From Hyunsoonleella aquatilis (GTDB lineage Bacteria; Bacteroidota; Bacteroidia; Flavobacteriales; Flavobacteriaceae), in NCBI RefSeq assembly GCF_014270105.1, contig NZ_JACNMF010000002.1:186001-250000 (forward strand): a stretch of DNA of 64,000 nucleotides. Direction: 5' to 3'. Every line of letters begins with the position of its first letter. The stretch's first letter is position 1. The position numbers and the translations under genes were made by a program. The notes under the pieces are model-generated. The model was not told the DNA's origin, searched no databases, and was given only the letters and a program-made list of their open reading frames with translations. Shown here one piece after another: positions 1 through 8,706 of the stretch.

Positions 1-1343
1 CCTAAATCCACTATTTCATAATTATTACACGCTAATACCACACTCACAATATTTTTTCCAATATCATGAACATCACCTTTTACAGTTGCCATCAAAATCT
101 TTCCAACGGGCTCTGATTTATCTGATTTTTCTGCTTCAATAAAGGGATTCAAATAGGCCACGGCCTTTTTCATCACTCTAGCTGATTTCACCACTTGGGG
201 CAAAAACATTTTACCGGCTCCGAATAAATCGCCAACCACATTCATTCCAATCATTAAGTGACCTTCAATAACTTCAATAGGTTTTGAAGCTTCTTGTCTG
301 GCTTGTTCTACGTCTTCAATAATAAAAGCGTCAATACCTTTAACCAAAGCATGTGTAATTCTATCTTGAATGGAACCTTCACGCCAGGTTAAATCCACTG
401 TTTTTTCAGCTTTCGTGCCTTTTACGGTTTCAGCAAATTCCAATAAACGCTCTGTAGCATCATCGCGTCTGTCCAAAATAACATCCTCAACATGTTCCAA
501 TAAATCCTTTGGAATATCATCGTAAACCTCCAACATTGCTGGGTTTACAATACCCATGTTCATGCCGTTTTGAATGGCATGATATAAGAACACGGAGTGC
601 ATCGCCTCCCTTACTGTGTCATTTCCCCTAAAAGAAAAGGAAACATTACTTACACCTCCACTTACACTTACGTTTTCTAAATTTTGACGCACCCATCGTG
701 TGGCCTCAATAAAATCGATGGCATTTCTGCGGTGCTCCTCCATACCTGTTGCCACAGGGAATATATTCAAATCGAAAATGATATCTTCTGACGGAAAACC
801 AACTTTGTTCACCAGAACATCGTACGACCGTTTAGCAATTTCAATTCGTCGCTCATAATTATCGGCTTGGCCCACTTCATCAAAAGCCATCACAATTACG
901 GCCGCACCGTAACGCTTAATCTGAGTAGCCTCCCAAATAAATTTCTCTTCACCTTCTTTCAATGAAATAGAATTCACCACACATTTCCCCTGCACTACCT
1001 GCAATCCTGCTTCAATAATTTCCCATTTTGAGGAGTCGATCATAATGGGTACGCGACAAATATCAGGTTCGGCAGCGATCAAGTTTAAGAAACGCACCAT
1101 CGCTTCCTTTCCATCAATCAAACCATCGTCCATATTGATGTCGATAATCTGAGCACCACCGTCTACTTGATGTCTCGCGATATCAAGCGCCTCATCAAAT
1201 TTTTCTTCTTTTATTAAGCGCAAGAACTTTCGAGAACCTGCCACATTGGTGCGTTCCCCGACGTTAATAAAATTGCTGTTCTCGTTTAAAACCAAAGGTT
1301 CTAAACCAGAGAGCTTCATGTATTTGGTTTGTTTTATTTTCAT
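1..1343 (-). CDS. metH: methionine synthase, pterin- and cobalamin-binding part (partial, runs off left edge)
   Basis: Cobalamin-dependent methionine synthase without its homocysteine-binding module. Reading the minus strand from the ATG at 1341-1343 gives 447 codons with no stop before the window edge. The N-terminus carries the pterin-binding opening [14 protein letters not shown] (about residues 27-40), followed by the methyltetrahydrofolate TIM barrel, a helical cap (about 285-400), and the cobalamin motif DVHDIG (about 423-428), whose His is the lower axial ligand of B12. The remaining B12 domain and any activation domain lie outside the window. The homocysteine domain is the separate gene 7 nt upstream (1351-2370), so the two proteins should act as one enzyme, moving methyl from methyl-THF to cobalamin and then homocysteine. 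A split metH is, to my knowledge, usual in Bacteroidota, so this is not a frameshift artefact. Confidence 0.93.
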   Translation of the reverse strand, partial: MKIKQTKYMKLSGLEPLVLNENSNFINVGERTNVAGSRKFLRLIKEEKFDEALDIARHQVDGGAQIIDINMDDGLIDGKEAMVRFLNLIAAEPDICRVPIMIDSSKWEIIEAGLQVVQGKCVVNSISLKEGEEKFIWEATQIKRYGAAVIVMAFDEVGQADNYERRIEIAKRSYDVLVNKVGFPSEDIIFDLNIFPVATGMEEHRRNAIDFIEATRWVRQNLENVSVSGGVSNVSFSFRGNDTVREAMHSVFLYHAIQNGMNMGIVNPAMLEVYDDIPKDLLEHVEDVILDRRDDATERLLEFAETVKGTKAEKTVDLTWREGSIQDRITHALVKGIDAFIIEDVEQARQEASKPIEVIEGHLMIGMNVVGDLFGAGKMFLPQVVKSARVMKKAVAYLNPFIEAEKSDKSEPVGKILMATVKGDVHDIGKNIVSVVLACNNYEIVDL

Positions 1344-1350
1344 TTTGAAA

Positions 1351-2370
1351 TTAATGAGACGCTTCGACTGCGCTCAGCGTGACAATTTTCCGGGGTTGAT
1401 ATTTTGAGGCGATATCTGCTATAACACTGATATGCTCTGGTGAAGTACCACAGCAACCACCAATAATATTGATTAAATTCTTTTTTAGATATTCTTCAAT
1501 TTGCTCTCCCATTTGTTCTGGGGTTTCGTCATATTCCCCAAAGGCATTTGGTAATCCGGCATTTGGGTGCGCCGAAATGGCAAAATCCGTTTTATTGGCA
1601 ATGGCCTCTAAATGGGGTTGCAATAAATTGGCTCCCAAGGCACAGTTGAATCCGACGGATAACAAGGGCACATGCGATACTGAAATTAAAAATGCTTCTG
1701 CGGTTTGCCCGGACAGGGTTCTTCCCGATGCATCGGTAATCGTGCCACTTAGCATAATTGGAACATCTATATTTCGCTCAGCTTTTACTTCTTCAATGGC
1801 AAAAAGCGCAGCCTTCGCATTTAATGTATCAAATACCGTTTCAACCAATAACAAATCCGCACCACCATCAAGCAAAGCTTCAACTTGTTGCTTGTATGCA
1901 ATTCGTAACTCATCAAAAGTTACGGCTCGATATCCAGGGTCATTTACATCTGGGGACATGCTTGCCGTACGGTTTGTTGGGCCAATTGAACCCGCTACAA
2001 AACGTGGTTTGTGGGGTTCCCTGGCCGTGAATTCATCAGCGACTTCCTTGGCTATTTTAGCCGACTCATAGTTTAATTCATATACCAAATCCTCCATTTG
2101 ATAATCGGCCATGGCAATTGTGGTGCCTGAAAACGTATTGGTTTCAATAATATCGGCACCAGCCTCAAAGTATTTCCCATGAATGGTTTTAATAGCGTCG
2201 GGCTGCGTAATGGACAGCAAGTCGTTATTCCCTTGCAAAGGAATAGGGTAATCCTTAAATCGCTCACCCCTGAAATCTTCCTCAGTGAATTTATAGGCTT
2301 GAAGCATAGTACCCATGGCACCATCTAAAACCAAAATTCGCTCTTTTAAAGCTTTTCTAATATTTGACAT
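1351..2370 (-). CDS. metH: methionine synthase homocysteine-binding subunit (Hcy S-methyltransferase domain)
   Basis: Homocysteine S-methyltransferase domain protein, 339 aa, corresponding to the N-terminal module of MetH. It opens with [12 protein letters not shown] and has the zinc ligands of the family: a Cys in GFNCALGA (about residue 243) and the Cys pair in [10 protein letters not shown] (about 306-307). A TTG two codons upstream also opens the frame, but the ATG at 2368-2370 is the better start. It activates homocysteine as a zinc thiolate for methylation by the cobalamin/pterin partner encoded next (1-1343). The last nine or so codons (TLSAVEASH) come from a dispersed palindromic repeat (1361-1385), so the natural C-terminus appears to have been extended or replaced by repeat sequence. 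Confidence 0.92.
   Translation of the reverse strand: MSNIRKALKERILVLDGAMGTMLQAYKFTEEDFRGERFKDYPIPLQGNNDLLSITQPDAIKTIHGKYFEAGADIIETNTFSGTTIAMADYQMEDLVYELNYESAKIAKEVADEFTAREPHKPRFVAGSIGPTNRTASMSPDVNDPGYRAVTFDELRIAYKQQVEALLDGGADLLLVETVFDTLNAKAALFAIEEVKAERNIDVPIMLSGTITDASGRTLSGQTAEAFLISVSHVPLLSVGFNCALGANLLQPHLEAIANKTDFAISAHPNAGLPNAFGEYDETPEQMGEQIEEYLKKNLINIIGGCCGTSPEHISVIADIASKYQPRKIVTLSAVEASH
1361..1385. repeat. dispersed flavobacterial repeat overlapping the end of metH subunit
   Basis: The stretch from GCTTCGACTG to CAGCGTGACAA resembles a short element I know from many flavobacterial intergenic regions (variants of TTCGACTNCGCTCAGNNTGACA). Only one copy is in this window, though the TCGAAATGA-type element near 33660 may be a relative. 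Here it provides the C-terminal codons of the upstream CDS. Confidence 0.5.
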
Positions 2371-2386
2371 TTTCAAACATTTAATA

Positions 2387-2413
2387 CCTACAAGGTTTCG
2401 GAAACCTTGCAGG
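2387..2413. repeat. palindromic intergenic repeat, copy 1
   Basis: Near-perfect inverted repeat with arms CCTACAAGGTTTC and GAAACCTTGCAGG separated by one base. A second copy with a longer T loop lies at 25132-25159. Located between cysM and the metH subunit; on the transcript it would form a stem and could act as a processing or weak termination signal. Confidence 0.75.
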
Positions 2414-2427
2414 AAGTTTAATTTTTT

Positions 2428-3318
2428 TTATTCAAACAATGTTGAGGATAAATACCTATCCCCTCTATCGCATATTATCGCAACGATAACCCCTTCTTCA
2501 ATTCGTTCAGCAATGGTTAAGGCACAAAACACAGAACCTCCACTGCTCATTCCTGCAAATACACCTTCTTCTTTTGCCAACTTAATTGTGGTGGCCTTGG
2601 CGTCATCTTCAGATACATCTACAACAATGTCCACACGTTCTGGCTCAAAAAACTTGGGAACATACTCTGGCGACCACTTTCTGATGCCAGGTATTCTAGC
2701 ACCGTCTGCTGGTTGTGCTCCAACAATAGTTATGTCTTTGTTTTTCTCTTTTAAATATTTTGAAACGCCAGTTATGGTTCCTGTTGTTCCCATGGCCGAC
2801 ACAAAATGGGTTACTTTACCTTCGGTCGCTTCCCAGATTTCTGGACCGGTGGTTTTATAATGGGCTTTCCAGTTGTCGTGGTTTTCAAACTGATTTAAAA
2901 GGGTGTATCCTTTTTCATCTCTCAACTTAAATGCTAAATCTCGAGAGCCTTCGATACCGATATCCGCAGGGGTTAAAATCACCTCTGCTCCATAGGCCCG
3001 CATGGTTTTCACCCGTTCTTCAGTAGAGTTTTCAGGCATAATTAAAACCATTTTCAACCCCAACAATTTTGCGATAAACGCCAAAGCAATACCTGTATTT
3101 CCACTAGTTGCTTCCACCAAAGTGCCTCCTTTTTTGATATCACCTCTTTTCAACGCCTCATTTATCATATTGAAAGCAGGTCTGTCCTTAACACTTCCTC
3201 CGGGATTATTCCCTTCCAACTTCAAAAACAAACGCACACCTTTTTTATTGATAAGATGCGTCGCTTCCACCAAAGGCGTATTCCCTATTTGACCTATGAT
3301 ACTATTTTCGAATCCCAT
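2428..3318 (-). CDS. cysM: cysteine synthase B
   Basis: O-acetylserine sulfhydrylase of the CysK/CysM fold-type II PLP family, 296 aa. It converts O-acetylserine plus sulfide (or thiosulfate) to cysteine. Visible signatures are the PLP lysine in GGSVKDR (Lys44), the substrate loop SGNTG (72-76) and the phosphate-binding GTTGT (177-181). Length and the N-terminal IGNTPLV match CysM better than CysK. The gene overlaps the 3' end of cysE by 17 nt, so the donor (CysE) and user (CysM) of O-acetylserine are translationally coupled. Confidence 0.93.
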   Translation of the reverse strand: MGFENSIIGQIGNTPLVEATHLINKKGVRLFLKLEGNNPGGSVKDRPAFNMINEALKRGDIKKGGTLVEATSGNTGIALAFIAKLLGLKMVLIMPENSTEERVKTMRAYGAEVILTPADIGIEGSRDLAFKLRDEKGYTLLNQFENHDNWKAHYKTTGPEIWEATEGKVTHFVSAMGTTGTITGVSKYLKEKNKDITIVGAQPADGARIPGIRKWSPEYVPKFFEPERVDIVVDVSEDDAKATTIKLAKEEGVFAGMSSGGSVFCALTIAERIEEGVIVAIICDRGDRYLSSTLFE

Positions 3319-4045
3319 TCTTTTTCGGTCTTATTTTAATTTCAGTTTGATAGGTGACCAACGAATTCTCGGGTACCGGCTCAGTAATCCATACGTTTGC
3401 TCCAATAATACTATTGGCACCAATTACAATATCGCCACCTAAAATCGTGGCATTGGCATAGATGCAAACATCATCTTCAATAGTGGGGTGACGTTTGGTT
3501 TTAGCCAAACTCTTCGCCACTGAAATACCTCCTAAAGTAACCCCTTGATAAATTTTTACACCCTTGCCAATAATCGAGGTTTCACCAATCACAATACCTG
3601 TACCGTGGTCGATATAGAACGATTCCCCAATGGTAGCACCGGGGTGAATATCAATCCCCGTAATACCGTGAATGTATTCACTCATCATTCTGGGTAAAAT
3701 ATGCACATTGCGATTATAAAGCGCATGACTTAAACGGTAAATCGAAATGGCATGGAAACCAGGATAGGCCAGATAAATTTCTCGCAGACTATGGGAAGCC
3801 GGGTCGTTCTTCTCAAAGGCGATAGCATCCAAATCCAATTTTTGTCTTATTTCTGGAAGCTCGGCTTTAAAACTGGCCCAAATTTCTGTAACGTTTTCAA
3901 TCTCCAACGCCGAAAGTATCTTAAGGAATGTCTCCTCTAAATATTCACCATGGGCTTCTTCCTGCTCACAATCGAATAAAGAGTAAAACAGTCTTTTTGT
4001 AAACGTCTTCACCGTGTCCTTTAAGCAAACGTTGTAACTTTTCAT
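3302..4045 (-). CDS. cysE: serine O-acetyltransferase
   Basis: Serine acetyltransferase, 247 aa, making O-acetylserine from serine and acetyl-CoA in the cytoplasm. After a helical N-terminal domain, a left-handed beta-helix of hexapeptide repeats begins around residue 133 (IDIHPGATIGESFYIDHGTG). His147 in DHGTG is the catalytic base and Asp81 in NDPAS is its likely partner. The usual short C-terminal tail, which in other species docks into cysteine synthase, here ends in a basic stretch (IRPKKNGIRK) rather than a classic Ile terminus. It heads a small cysE-cysM-metH transcription unit, separated from the siroheme genes by a hairpin at 4123-4156. Confidence 0.93.
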   Translation of the reverse strand: MKSYNVCLKDTVKTFTKRLFYSLFDCEQEEAHGEYLEETFLKILSALEIENVTEIWASFKAELPEIRQKLDLDAIAFEKNDPASHSLREIYLAYPGFHAISIYRLSHALYNRNVHILPRMMSEYIHGITGIDIHPGATIGESFYIDHGTGIVIGETSIIGKGVKIYQGVTLGGISVAKSLAKTKRHPTIEDDVCIYANATILGGDIVIGANSIIGANVWITEPVPENSLVTYQTEIKIRPKKNGIRK

Positions 4046-4122
4046 TCCCTTGATTACATTTTAAAAATTTCAGTGGATAAAAATATAACTTATCCCTAAC
4101 AATCTGGTGTATTTAAACATTA

Positions 4123-4160
4123 AATCCCGCGAACTTAAAAGAAAACTCGCGGGATTTTTA
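4123..4160. terminator. rho-independent terminator, probably bidirectional
   Basis: Ten-base-pair stem with arms AATCCCGCGA (4123-4132) and TCGCGGGATT (4147-4156), followed by TTTTATTT on the plus side and a weaker T-rich stretch on the minus side. It lies just after the minus-strand flavoprotein gene ending at 4177, so it most likely ends the sulfate assimilation operon. Confidence 0.75.
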
Positions 4161-4176
4161 TTTATAAAGCTTAAAC

Positions 4177-5232
4177 TTAATTTATAGCTTGAACTACCGC
4201 TTTTGGTGCTTCCTTTCTTGTGCCGTCGAAACCGTTAACCCCAGAAACTGTTGTATATTTTAGCACGAACTTCTTTCCTGGATTAATAATTTTGTAGGCC
4301 GCTTGGCACATTATAGTCGCTTCGTGAAAACCACAAAGAATCAACTTTAACTTACCGGGATAGTAATTACCGTCCCCAATTGCAAAAATGCCGGGTATAT
4401 TGGTTTGGTAATCTAATGCATTATTTACCTTAATCGCATTTTTCTCAATCTCCAAGCCCCAATTGGCGATAGGGCCTAATTTAGGAGACAACCCAAATAA
4501 AGGTATAAAGTGGTCTGTTTCCAACCTAAAAGGTTCCTCGTCTTTTTTCGTGATTTCGATTGCTTCAACTTTACCATCACCCATAATGTCGGTAACCTCA
4601 GCCGGGGTAATCAAATTGATTTTACCATCATCTTTGAGCTCCTGGACTTTTTCAACTGAATCCAAATGCCCCCTAAACTCATTACGCCTGTGTATTAATG
4701 TTACGCTTTTAGCAACATCAGCTAAAAAGATACTCCAATCCAATGCAGAATCCCCTCCACCGGCAATCACAACATTTTTATCCCTATACATTTCGGGCTC
4801 TTTAATCATATATTCAACGCCTTTATCCTCGTAATCCACAAGGCTGTCAAGCGCTGGCTTTCTAGGTTCAAAACTACCTAATCCACTGGCAATAGCCACC
4901 ACCGGAGCTTGATGTTTTGTCCCTTTATTTGTGGTAACAATAAATGTTCCATCCTCTTGTTTTTCAACTTTATCGGCACGTTCTCCTAAAGTGAACCCTG
5001 GCTCGAACTGCTTACCTTGTTCCAGTAAATTTCTAGTTAAGTCACCTGCCAAAATCTCTGGGAACCCTGGAATATCATAAATGGGCTTTTTGGGATATAA
5101 TTCTGAACATTGTCCTCCTGGTTGAGGCAATGCGTCAATTAAGTGACACTTCAACTTTAACAATCCCGCTTCAAATACCGTAAACAACCCTGTTGGACCA
5201 GCTCCTATGATAAGTATATCCGTCTTAATCAT
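4177..5232 (-). CDS. ferredoxin/flavodoxin-NADP reductase (thioredoxin reductase-like)
   Basis: Two-dinucleotide-fold flavoprotein, 351 aa. FAD is bound by GAGPTG (10-15), NADPH by GGGDSALDW (158-166) with the HRR motif at 181-183. The CxxC redox pair of thioredoxin reductases is absent, so it belongs with ferredoxin-NADP reductases of the YumC/TrxB-like type. It starts 1 nt after the siroheme synthase gene and closes the sulfate assimilation operon, which suggests that it supplies electrons, through ferredoxin or flavodoxin, to the sulfite reductase at 6592-8697. That role is inference from context; the enzyme class is clear from sequence. Confidence 0.88.
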   Translation of the reverse strand: MIKTDILIIGAGPTGLFTVFEAGLLKLKCHLIDALPQPGGQCSELYPKKPIYDIPGFPEILAGDLTRNLLEQGKQFEPGFTLGERADKVEKQEDGTFIVTTNKGTKHQAPVVAIASGLGSFEPRKPALDSLVDYEDKGVEYMIKEPEMYRDKNVVIAGGGDSALDWSIFLADVAKSVTLIHRRNEFRGHLDSVEKVQELKDDGKINLITPAEVTDIMGDGKVEAIEITKKDEEPFRLETDHFIPLFGLSPKLGPIANWGLEIEKNAIKVNNALDYQTNIPGIFAIGDGNYYPGKLKLILCGFHEATIMCQAAYKIINPGKKFVLKYTTVSGVNGFDGTRKEAPKAVVQAIN

Positions 5233-5233
5233 T

Positions 5234-5818
5234 TTATGATTCTCTTTTTTGTATTAATCCTTTTGTGAATTCATTGAGGGTCTCTACTTTTTCCTCAAAA
5301 TCACCTTTTATGGTTTTTCTATATTCGTTTAAATTCTTCACCAAATCGTCAATGTTTTCAGGAATGACTTCCTCAAAAAATTGTCTCAAACGTTTGGCCG
5401 TTGTTGGCGATTTTCCGTTGGTTGAAATCGCTACTTTTACATTGCCTTTTGTTACAATGCCACCCATATAAAAATCACAGTATGGTGGGTTGTCGGCTAC
5501 ATTTACCAAAATGCTTCGCTTTCTACAATGTTTATGCACCTTCACGTTTACCTCTGGCACATCTGTCGTAGCAACAACAATATGTTTACCCTTCAGATAC
5601 TTCTTTTTATAGGTATCCTCAATCAGCTTTACATCTCCTTTTTCAGCCAGATCTATCGTGCCTTCCCTAAACATAGGCGACACCATAGTTACATGGGCAT
5701 CTGGACTTGATTTTAATAAGAAAGTTAATTTTTCTTCAGCAACGAACCCTCCACCAACAATCAACACATTTAGGCTTCGTGCCTTTAAAAAAATGGGATA
5801 TAAATTATTCCTTTCCAT
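5234..5818 (-). CDS. precorrin-2 dehydrogenase / sirohydrochlorin ferrochelatase (CysG N-terminal type)
   Basis: Short siroheme synthase module of 194 aa with the NAD-binding NVLIVGGGFVAEEK (17-30) near the N-terminus. Proteins of this type oxidise precorrin-2 to sirohydrochlorin and often insert iron. Together with the CobA-type methyltransferase encoded 3 nt upstream, it completes siroheme synthesis for the sulfite reductase. In enterobacteria both activities are in one CysG polypeptide; here they are two genes. It is the size of Met8p/SirC-like proteins, so whether it also chelates iron cannot be told from sequence. Confidence 0.88.
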   Translation of the reverse strand: MERNNLYPIFLKARSLNVLIVGGGFVAEEKLTFLLKSSPDAHVTMVSPMFREGTIDLAEKGDVKLIEDTYKKKYLKGKHIVVATTDVPEVNVKVHKHCRKRSILVNVADNPPYCDFYMGGIVTKGNVKVAISTNGKSPTTAKRLRQFFEEVIPENIDDLVKNLNEYRKTIKGDFEEKVETLNEFTKGLIQKRES

Positions 5819-5821
5819 AAT

Positions 5822-6583
5822 TTAACCCTGGGTCACTTCACTATAAATAGAACTCAAAACCGCTCTTTCCTTAACTACATCTCCGATAATAATAATTGCC
5901 GGGTTGGCCAATTGCTTTTCTCGGGCAATGCTCTCGATAGTTTTGATAGTCCCAATACCTACATTTTCATCTTCCCTAGTTCCATTTTGAATAATAGCTA
6001 CGGACGTATCCGCTTTTCCTTCTTTTGAAAAAATCTCCACGATTTCCACTAATTTGCCCATCCCCATCAATATCACAACTGTTGCGGTTGACTTAGCTGC
6101 CAAGGCCACATCGGCCGATAGTTTGTGTTGTTTTGTGGTTCCTGTGATTACCCAAAAACTTTCGGAAGCACCTCGTTTTGTTAACGGAATGCCCTGATAT
6201 GCTGGAACTGCAACCGAAGATGAAATCCCCGGTACTACAAAAGTTTCCAAACCAAATTGCCGTACATAATCAATCTCCTCTGCACCGCGACCAAAAATAA
6301 ATGGGTCACCCCCTTTAAGCCTTACCACATGTCCCTTTTCTTTCGCTTTTGAGACTATCAAATCGTTAATTTGCTCTTGTTGAAACGCATAACACCCCTT
6401 ACGTTTCCCAACAAAAATAAATTCGGTAGCTTCCGAAGCATACTTTAGCAAGGATTCGTTGATAAGCGCATCGTACAGAATGACATCCGCTGATTCAATA
6501 GCCTTAATCGCTTTAAGGGTAATCAAATCCTCGTCACCAGGCCCTGCACCTACAACCGTTAATTTTGGGGTTTTTATACTCAT
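5822..6583 (-). CDS. cobA: uroporphyrinogen-III C-methyltransferase
   Basis: SAM-dependent methyltransferase, 253 aa, forming precorrin-2 from uroporphyrinogen III. It has the family landmarks VVGAGPGDEDLIT near the N-terminus, the RLKGGDPFIFGRG substrate loop, and a VPGISS motif. It lies 8 nt after the sulfite reductase gene and 3 nt before the siroheme dehydrogenase, consistent with dedicated siroheme supply. The alternative product, cobalamin, shares precorrin-2, but no cobalamin genes are in the window. Confidence 0.92.
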   Translation of the reverse strand: MSIKTPKLTVVGAGPGDEDLITLKAIKAIESADVILYDALINESLLKYASEATEFIFVGKRKGCYAFQQEQINDLIVSKAKEKGHVVRLKGGDPFIFGRGAEEIDYVRQFGLETFVVPGISSSVAVPAYQGIPLTKRGASESFWVITGTTKQHKLSADVALAAKSTATVVILMGMGKLVEIVEIFSKEGKADTSVAIIQNGTREDENVGIGTIKTIESIAREKQLANPAIIIIGDVVKERAVLSSIYSEVTQG

Positions 6584-6591
6584 TTGAATTA

Positions 6592-8697
6592 TTAAACGGC
6601 TTTTTTAGCTGTGTTCAACTCCAATTCTCGGTATGCTCTTGTCTTATCTAAAAAGTCTTGAGCGCTTTCTATATATTGACTAGCAAACTCAGCGTTTGGT
6701 ACAAATTTATTGATTTGATAAACGATGTCAGTAAAAGAACCTTCTAATTTTATAGCTCCCGTTTCCACAAACAACTCATCAAATTGCTTGATAATTCCGG
6801 AATGCGTGTTTGTTTTTTTATTCTCTGCGGTCAACAACGCCTTAGCGGTATTTACCATTGAACTGTAAGCGTGGTAAATAGCTCCAGAATACACTTTGTT
6901 TCCCAAAGATTCTTTGGCATTTTCAATTTTCTCTTCACTTTCTAAGAACAAGGTTGCTACTAAATCGATTACCACACCGGCACATTCGCCGACACCAATT
7001 TCCTTAACATACTTTTCATCCGTTCCCCAATCAATAAGATCGGCGTCAGTTAAATTGCTGACATCTTGTAAATCTTGAAGGAAATCGTAGAAATACTTCT
7101 CCCCTTTTTCTTTATAGTAGTCAACAAATAATTTTCCATTGGAATTAGCCTCGTAATCGTCTAAAATTCTTCGCAATGCCTCTGGACCTCTTTTACTAGG
7201 TACTTTTACCACTTTATCTGCAAACACGCCATTGCCATCACCTAAGTTTCCACCCCCTAAAAGCACTTGTAACGCAGGCGCTACCAATTTATCAGGTGTA
7301 CGAACAGACATCCCTTGGAAACCAATATTCGCCATATTGTGCTGTCCACATGCATTCATACAACCACTGATTTTAATCACTAAATCTTCGTTGTTTAAAT
7401 ACTGAGGATATTCGGCTTTAATCACTCGCTCCAACTCATCAGCAATACCTGTACTACTTGCTATACCCAAATTACAGGTATCTGTACCTGGGCATGCAGT
7501 GATATCCACGGCTTTATTATAACCAGCTTCTACAAAACCTAATTTTTCCAATTCGGTATAGAAAAATGGCACTAATTCTCTTTTCACAAAAGGAATCACA
7601 ATATTTTGACGTAACGACAAACGAATTTCACCAGCGGCATAGTTCTCTACTAAATCAGCTAATAACCTCGCCTTGTCCGTATAGAAATCACCTAACAACA
7701 CCTTGATACCGATAGCCACATAACCTTCTTGTTTTTGAGGAATTAAGTTAGTTGACTTCCAAGTTTCAAAAGCCTGTTGGTCTTTAATAGTTACTTCTGG
7801 AATTTCAGTGATTTCAACTGGAACAGACGCTTCAAAGGCATCAGCATCGATAGCAACCGATTTTAATTCAATCGCATTTTGCTCAGCTTCAACCAATTCC
7901 TTAAAAGCATCCAAACCTATATCCTTAATTAAAAATTTCATTCTCGCTTTGGCGCGACTTTTACGCTCACCGTGACGGTCAAAAATTCGCAACACACCTT
8001 CCATTACTGGAATGATTTTATCAGTTTCCAGAAAATCATATAGCACATCAGCATGACGTGGTTGCGAACCCAATCCACCACCAATCATCACCTTAAATCC
8101 GCGAACACCATCTTTGATTTTAGCAATAAAGCCTAAATCGTGCATGTATGACAACCCTGTATCTTCATCGGAAGACGAGAAGGACACTTTGAATTTACGA
8201 CCCATTTCCTGACAGATCGGGTTTCGCAAAAAGAACTTGTATAATGCATCAGCATAAGGCGATACATCAAAAGGTTCATTGGGGTCGATACCCGCAGTTT
8301 CAGAAGCTGTCACGTTTCTTACTGTGTTGCCACAGGCTTCGCGAAGTGTTACGTCATCACGCTCCAATTCCGCCCAAAGCTCAGGTGTCCTGTTTAAATC
8401 CACATAGTGGATTTGAATATCCTGACGCGTAGTTATATGCAATCTTCCTCTCGAATATTCATCAGAAACATCAGAAATTCTGTGCAATTGATTGCTTTTT
8501 ACCTTTCCGTAAGGCAATTTAATACGAATCATTTGCACGCCTTCTTGACGCTGACCGTAAACCCCACGTGCTAAACGTAAGCTTCTAAATTTTTCTTCAT
8601 CTATTTTTCCGTTGTGAAACAGCTCAATTTTATTGGCTAATTCAATAATATCTCTCTCAACAACTGGATTTTCTATTTCTGTTCTAAAACTCTGCAT
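6592..8697 (-). CDS. ferredoxin-type sulfite (or nitrite) reductase with C-terminal HEPN-like domain
   Basis: Siroheme/4Fe-4S reductase, 701 aa, reducing sulfite to sulfide with six electrons. Two ferredoxin-like/siroheme half-domains occupy about residues 40-300 and 320-520, and the cluster ligands are Cys402, Cys408 (TACPGTDTCNLG), Cys446 and Cys450 (GCMNACG). Nitrite reductases share this layout, but the neighbours (cysHDN, siroheme genes) point to sulfite. Beyond the catalytic part, residues about 570-700 form an all-helical extension (AIYHAYSSMVNTAKALL) resembling HEPN domains; I recall related flavobacterial proteins being named HEPN domain proteins. The function of this tail is unknown. 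It starts 9 nt after the cysN stop. Confidence 0.88.
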   Translation of the reverse strand: MQSFRTEIENPVVERDIIELANKIELFHNGKIDEEKFRSLRLARGVYGQRQEGVQMIRIKLPYGKVKSNQLHRISDVSDEYSRGRLHITTRQDIQIHYVDLNRTPELWAELERDDVTLREACGNTVRNVTASETAGIDPNEPFDVSPYADALYKFFLRNPICQEMGRKFKVSFSSSDEDTGLSYMHDLGFIAKIKDGVRGFKVMIGGGLGSQPRHADVLYDFLETDKIIPVMEGVLRIFDRHGERKSRAKARMKFLIKDIGLDAFKELVEAEQNAIELKSVAIDADAFEASVPVEITEIPEVTIKDQQAFETWKSTNLIPQKQEGYVAIGIKVLLGDFYTDKARLLADLVENYAAGEIRLSLRQNIVIPFVKRELVPFFYTELEKLGFVEAGYNKAVDITACPGTDTCNLGIASSTGIADELERVIKAEYPQYLNNEDLVIKISGCMNACGQHNMANIGFQGMSVRTPDKLVAPALQVLLGGGNLGDGNGVFADKVVKVPSKRGPEALRRILDDYEANSNGKLFVDYYKEKGEKYFYDFLQDLQDVSNLTDADLIDWGTDEKYVKEIGVGECAGVVIDLVATLFLESEEKIENAKESLGNKVYSGAIYHAYSSMVNTAKALLTAENKKTNTHSGIIKQFDELFVETGAIKLEGSFTDIVYQINKFVPNAEFASQYIESAQDFLDKTRAYRELELNTAKKAV

Positions 8698-8706
8698 TTT
8701 CTTTTT

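Noticed and set aside
1469-2071. 200-codon open frame on the plus strand opposite the MetH subunit
   Set aside because: It lies wholly antisense to a conserved enzyme, has low-complexity Ser/Ala/Pro composition and no recognisable domain; a shadow frame.
1-2376. Split metH interpreted as a frameshift
   Set aside because: Each part has its own start, the two are separated by a normal stop and 7 nt, and domain borders are exact; split metH is usual in this phylum as far as I know.
4074-4124. Short frame MFKYTRLLGISYIFIH upstream of cysE as a leader peptide
   Set aside because: It has no Cys or Ser enrichment and overlaps the terminator hairpin; no alternative structures follow.
6592-6990. HEPN-like tail as a toxin or defence module
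   Set aside because: It is fused in frame to a housekeeping reductase inside a biosynthetic operon, has no partner antitoxin, and I do not see the RNase motif of toxic HEPN proteins.
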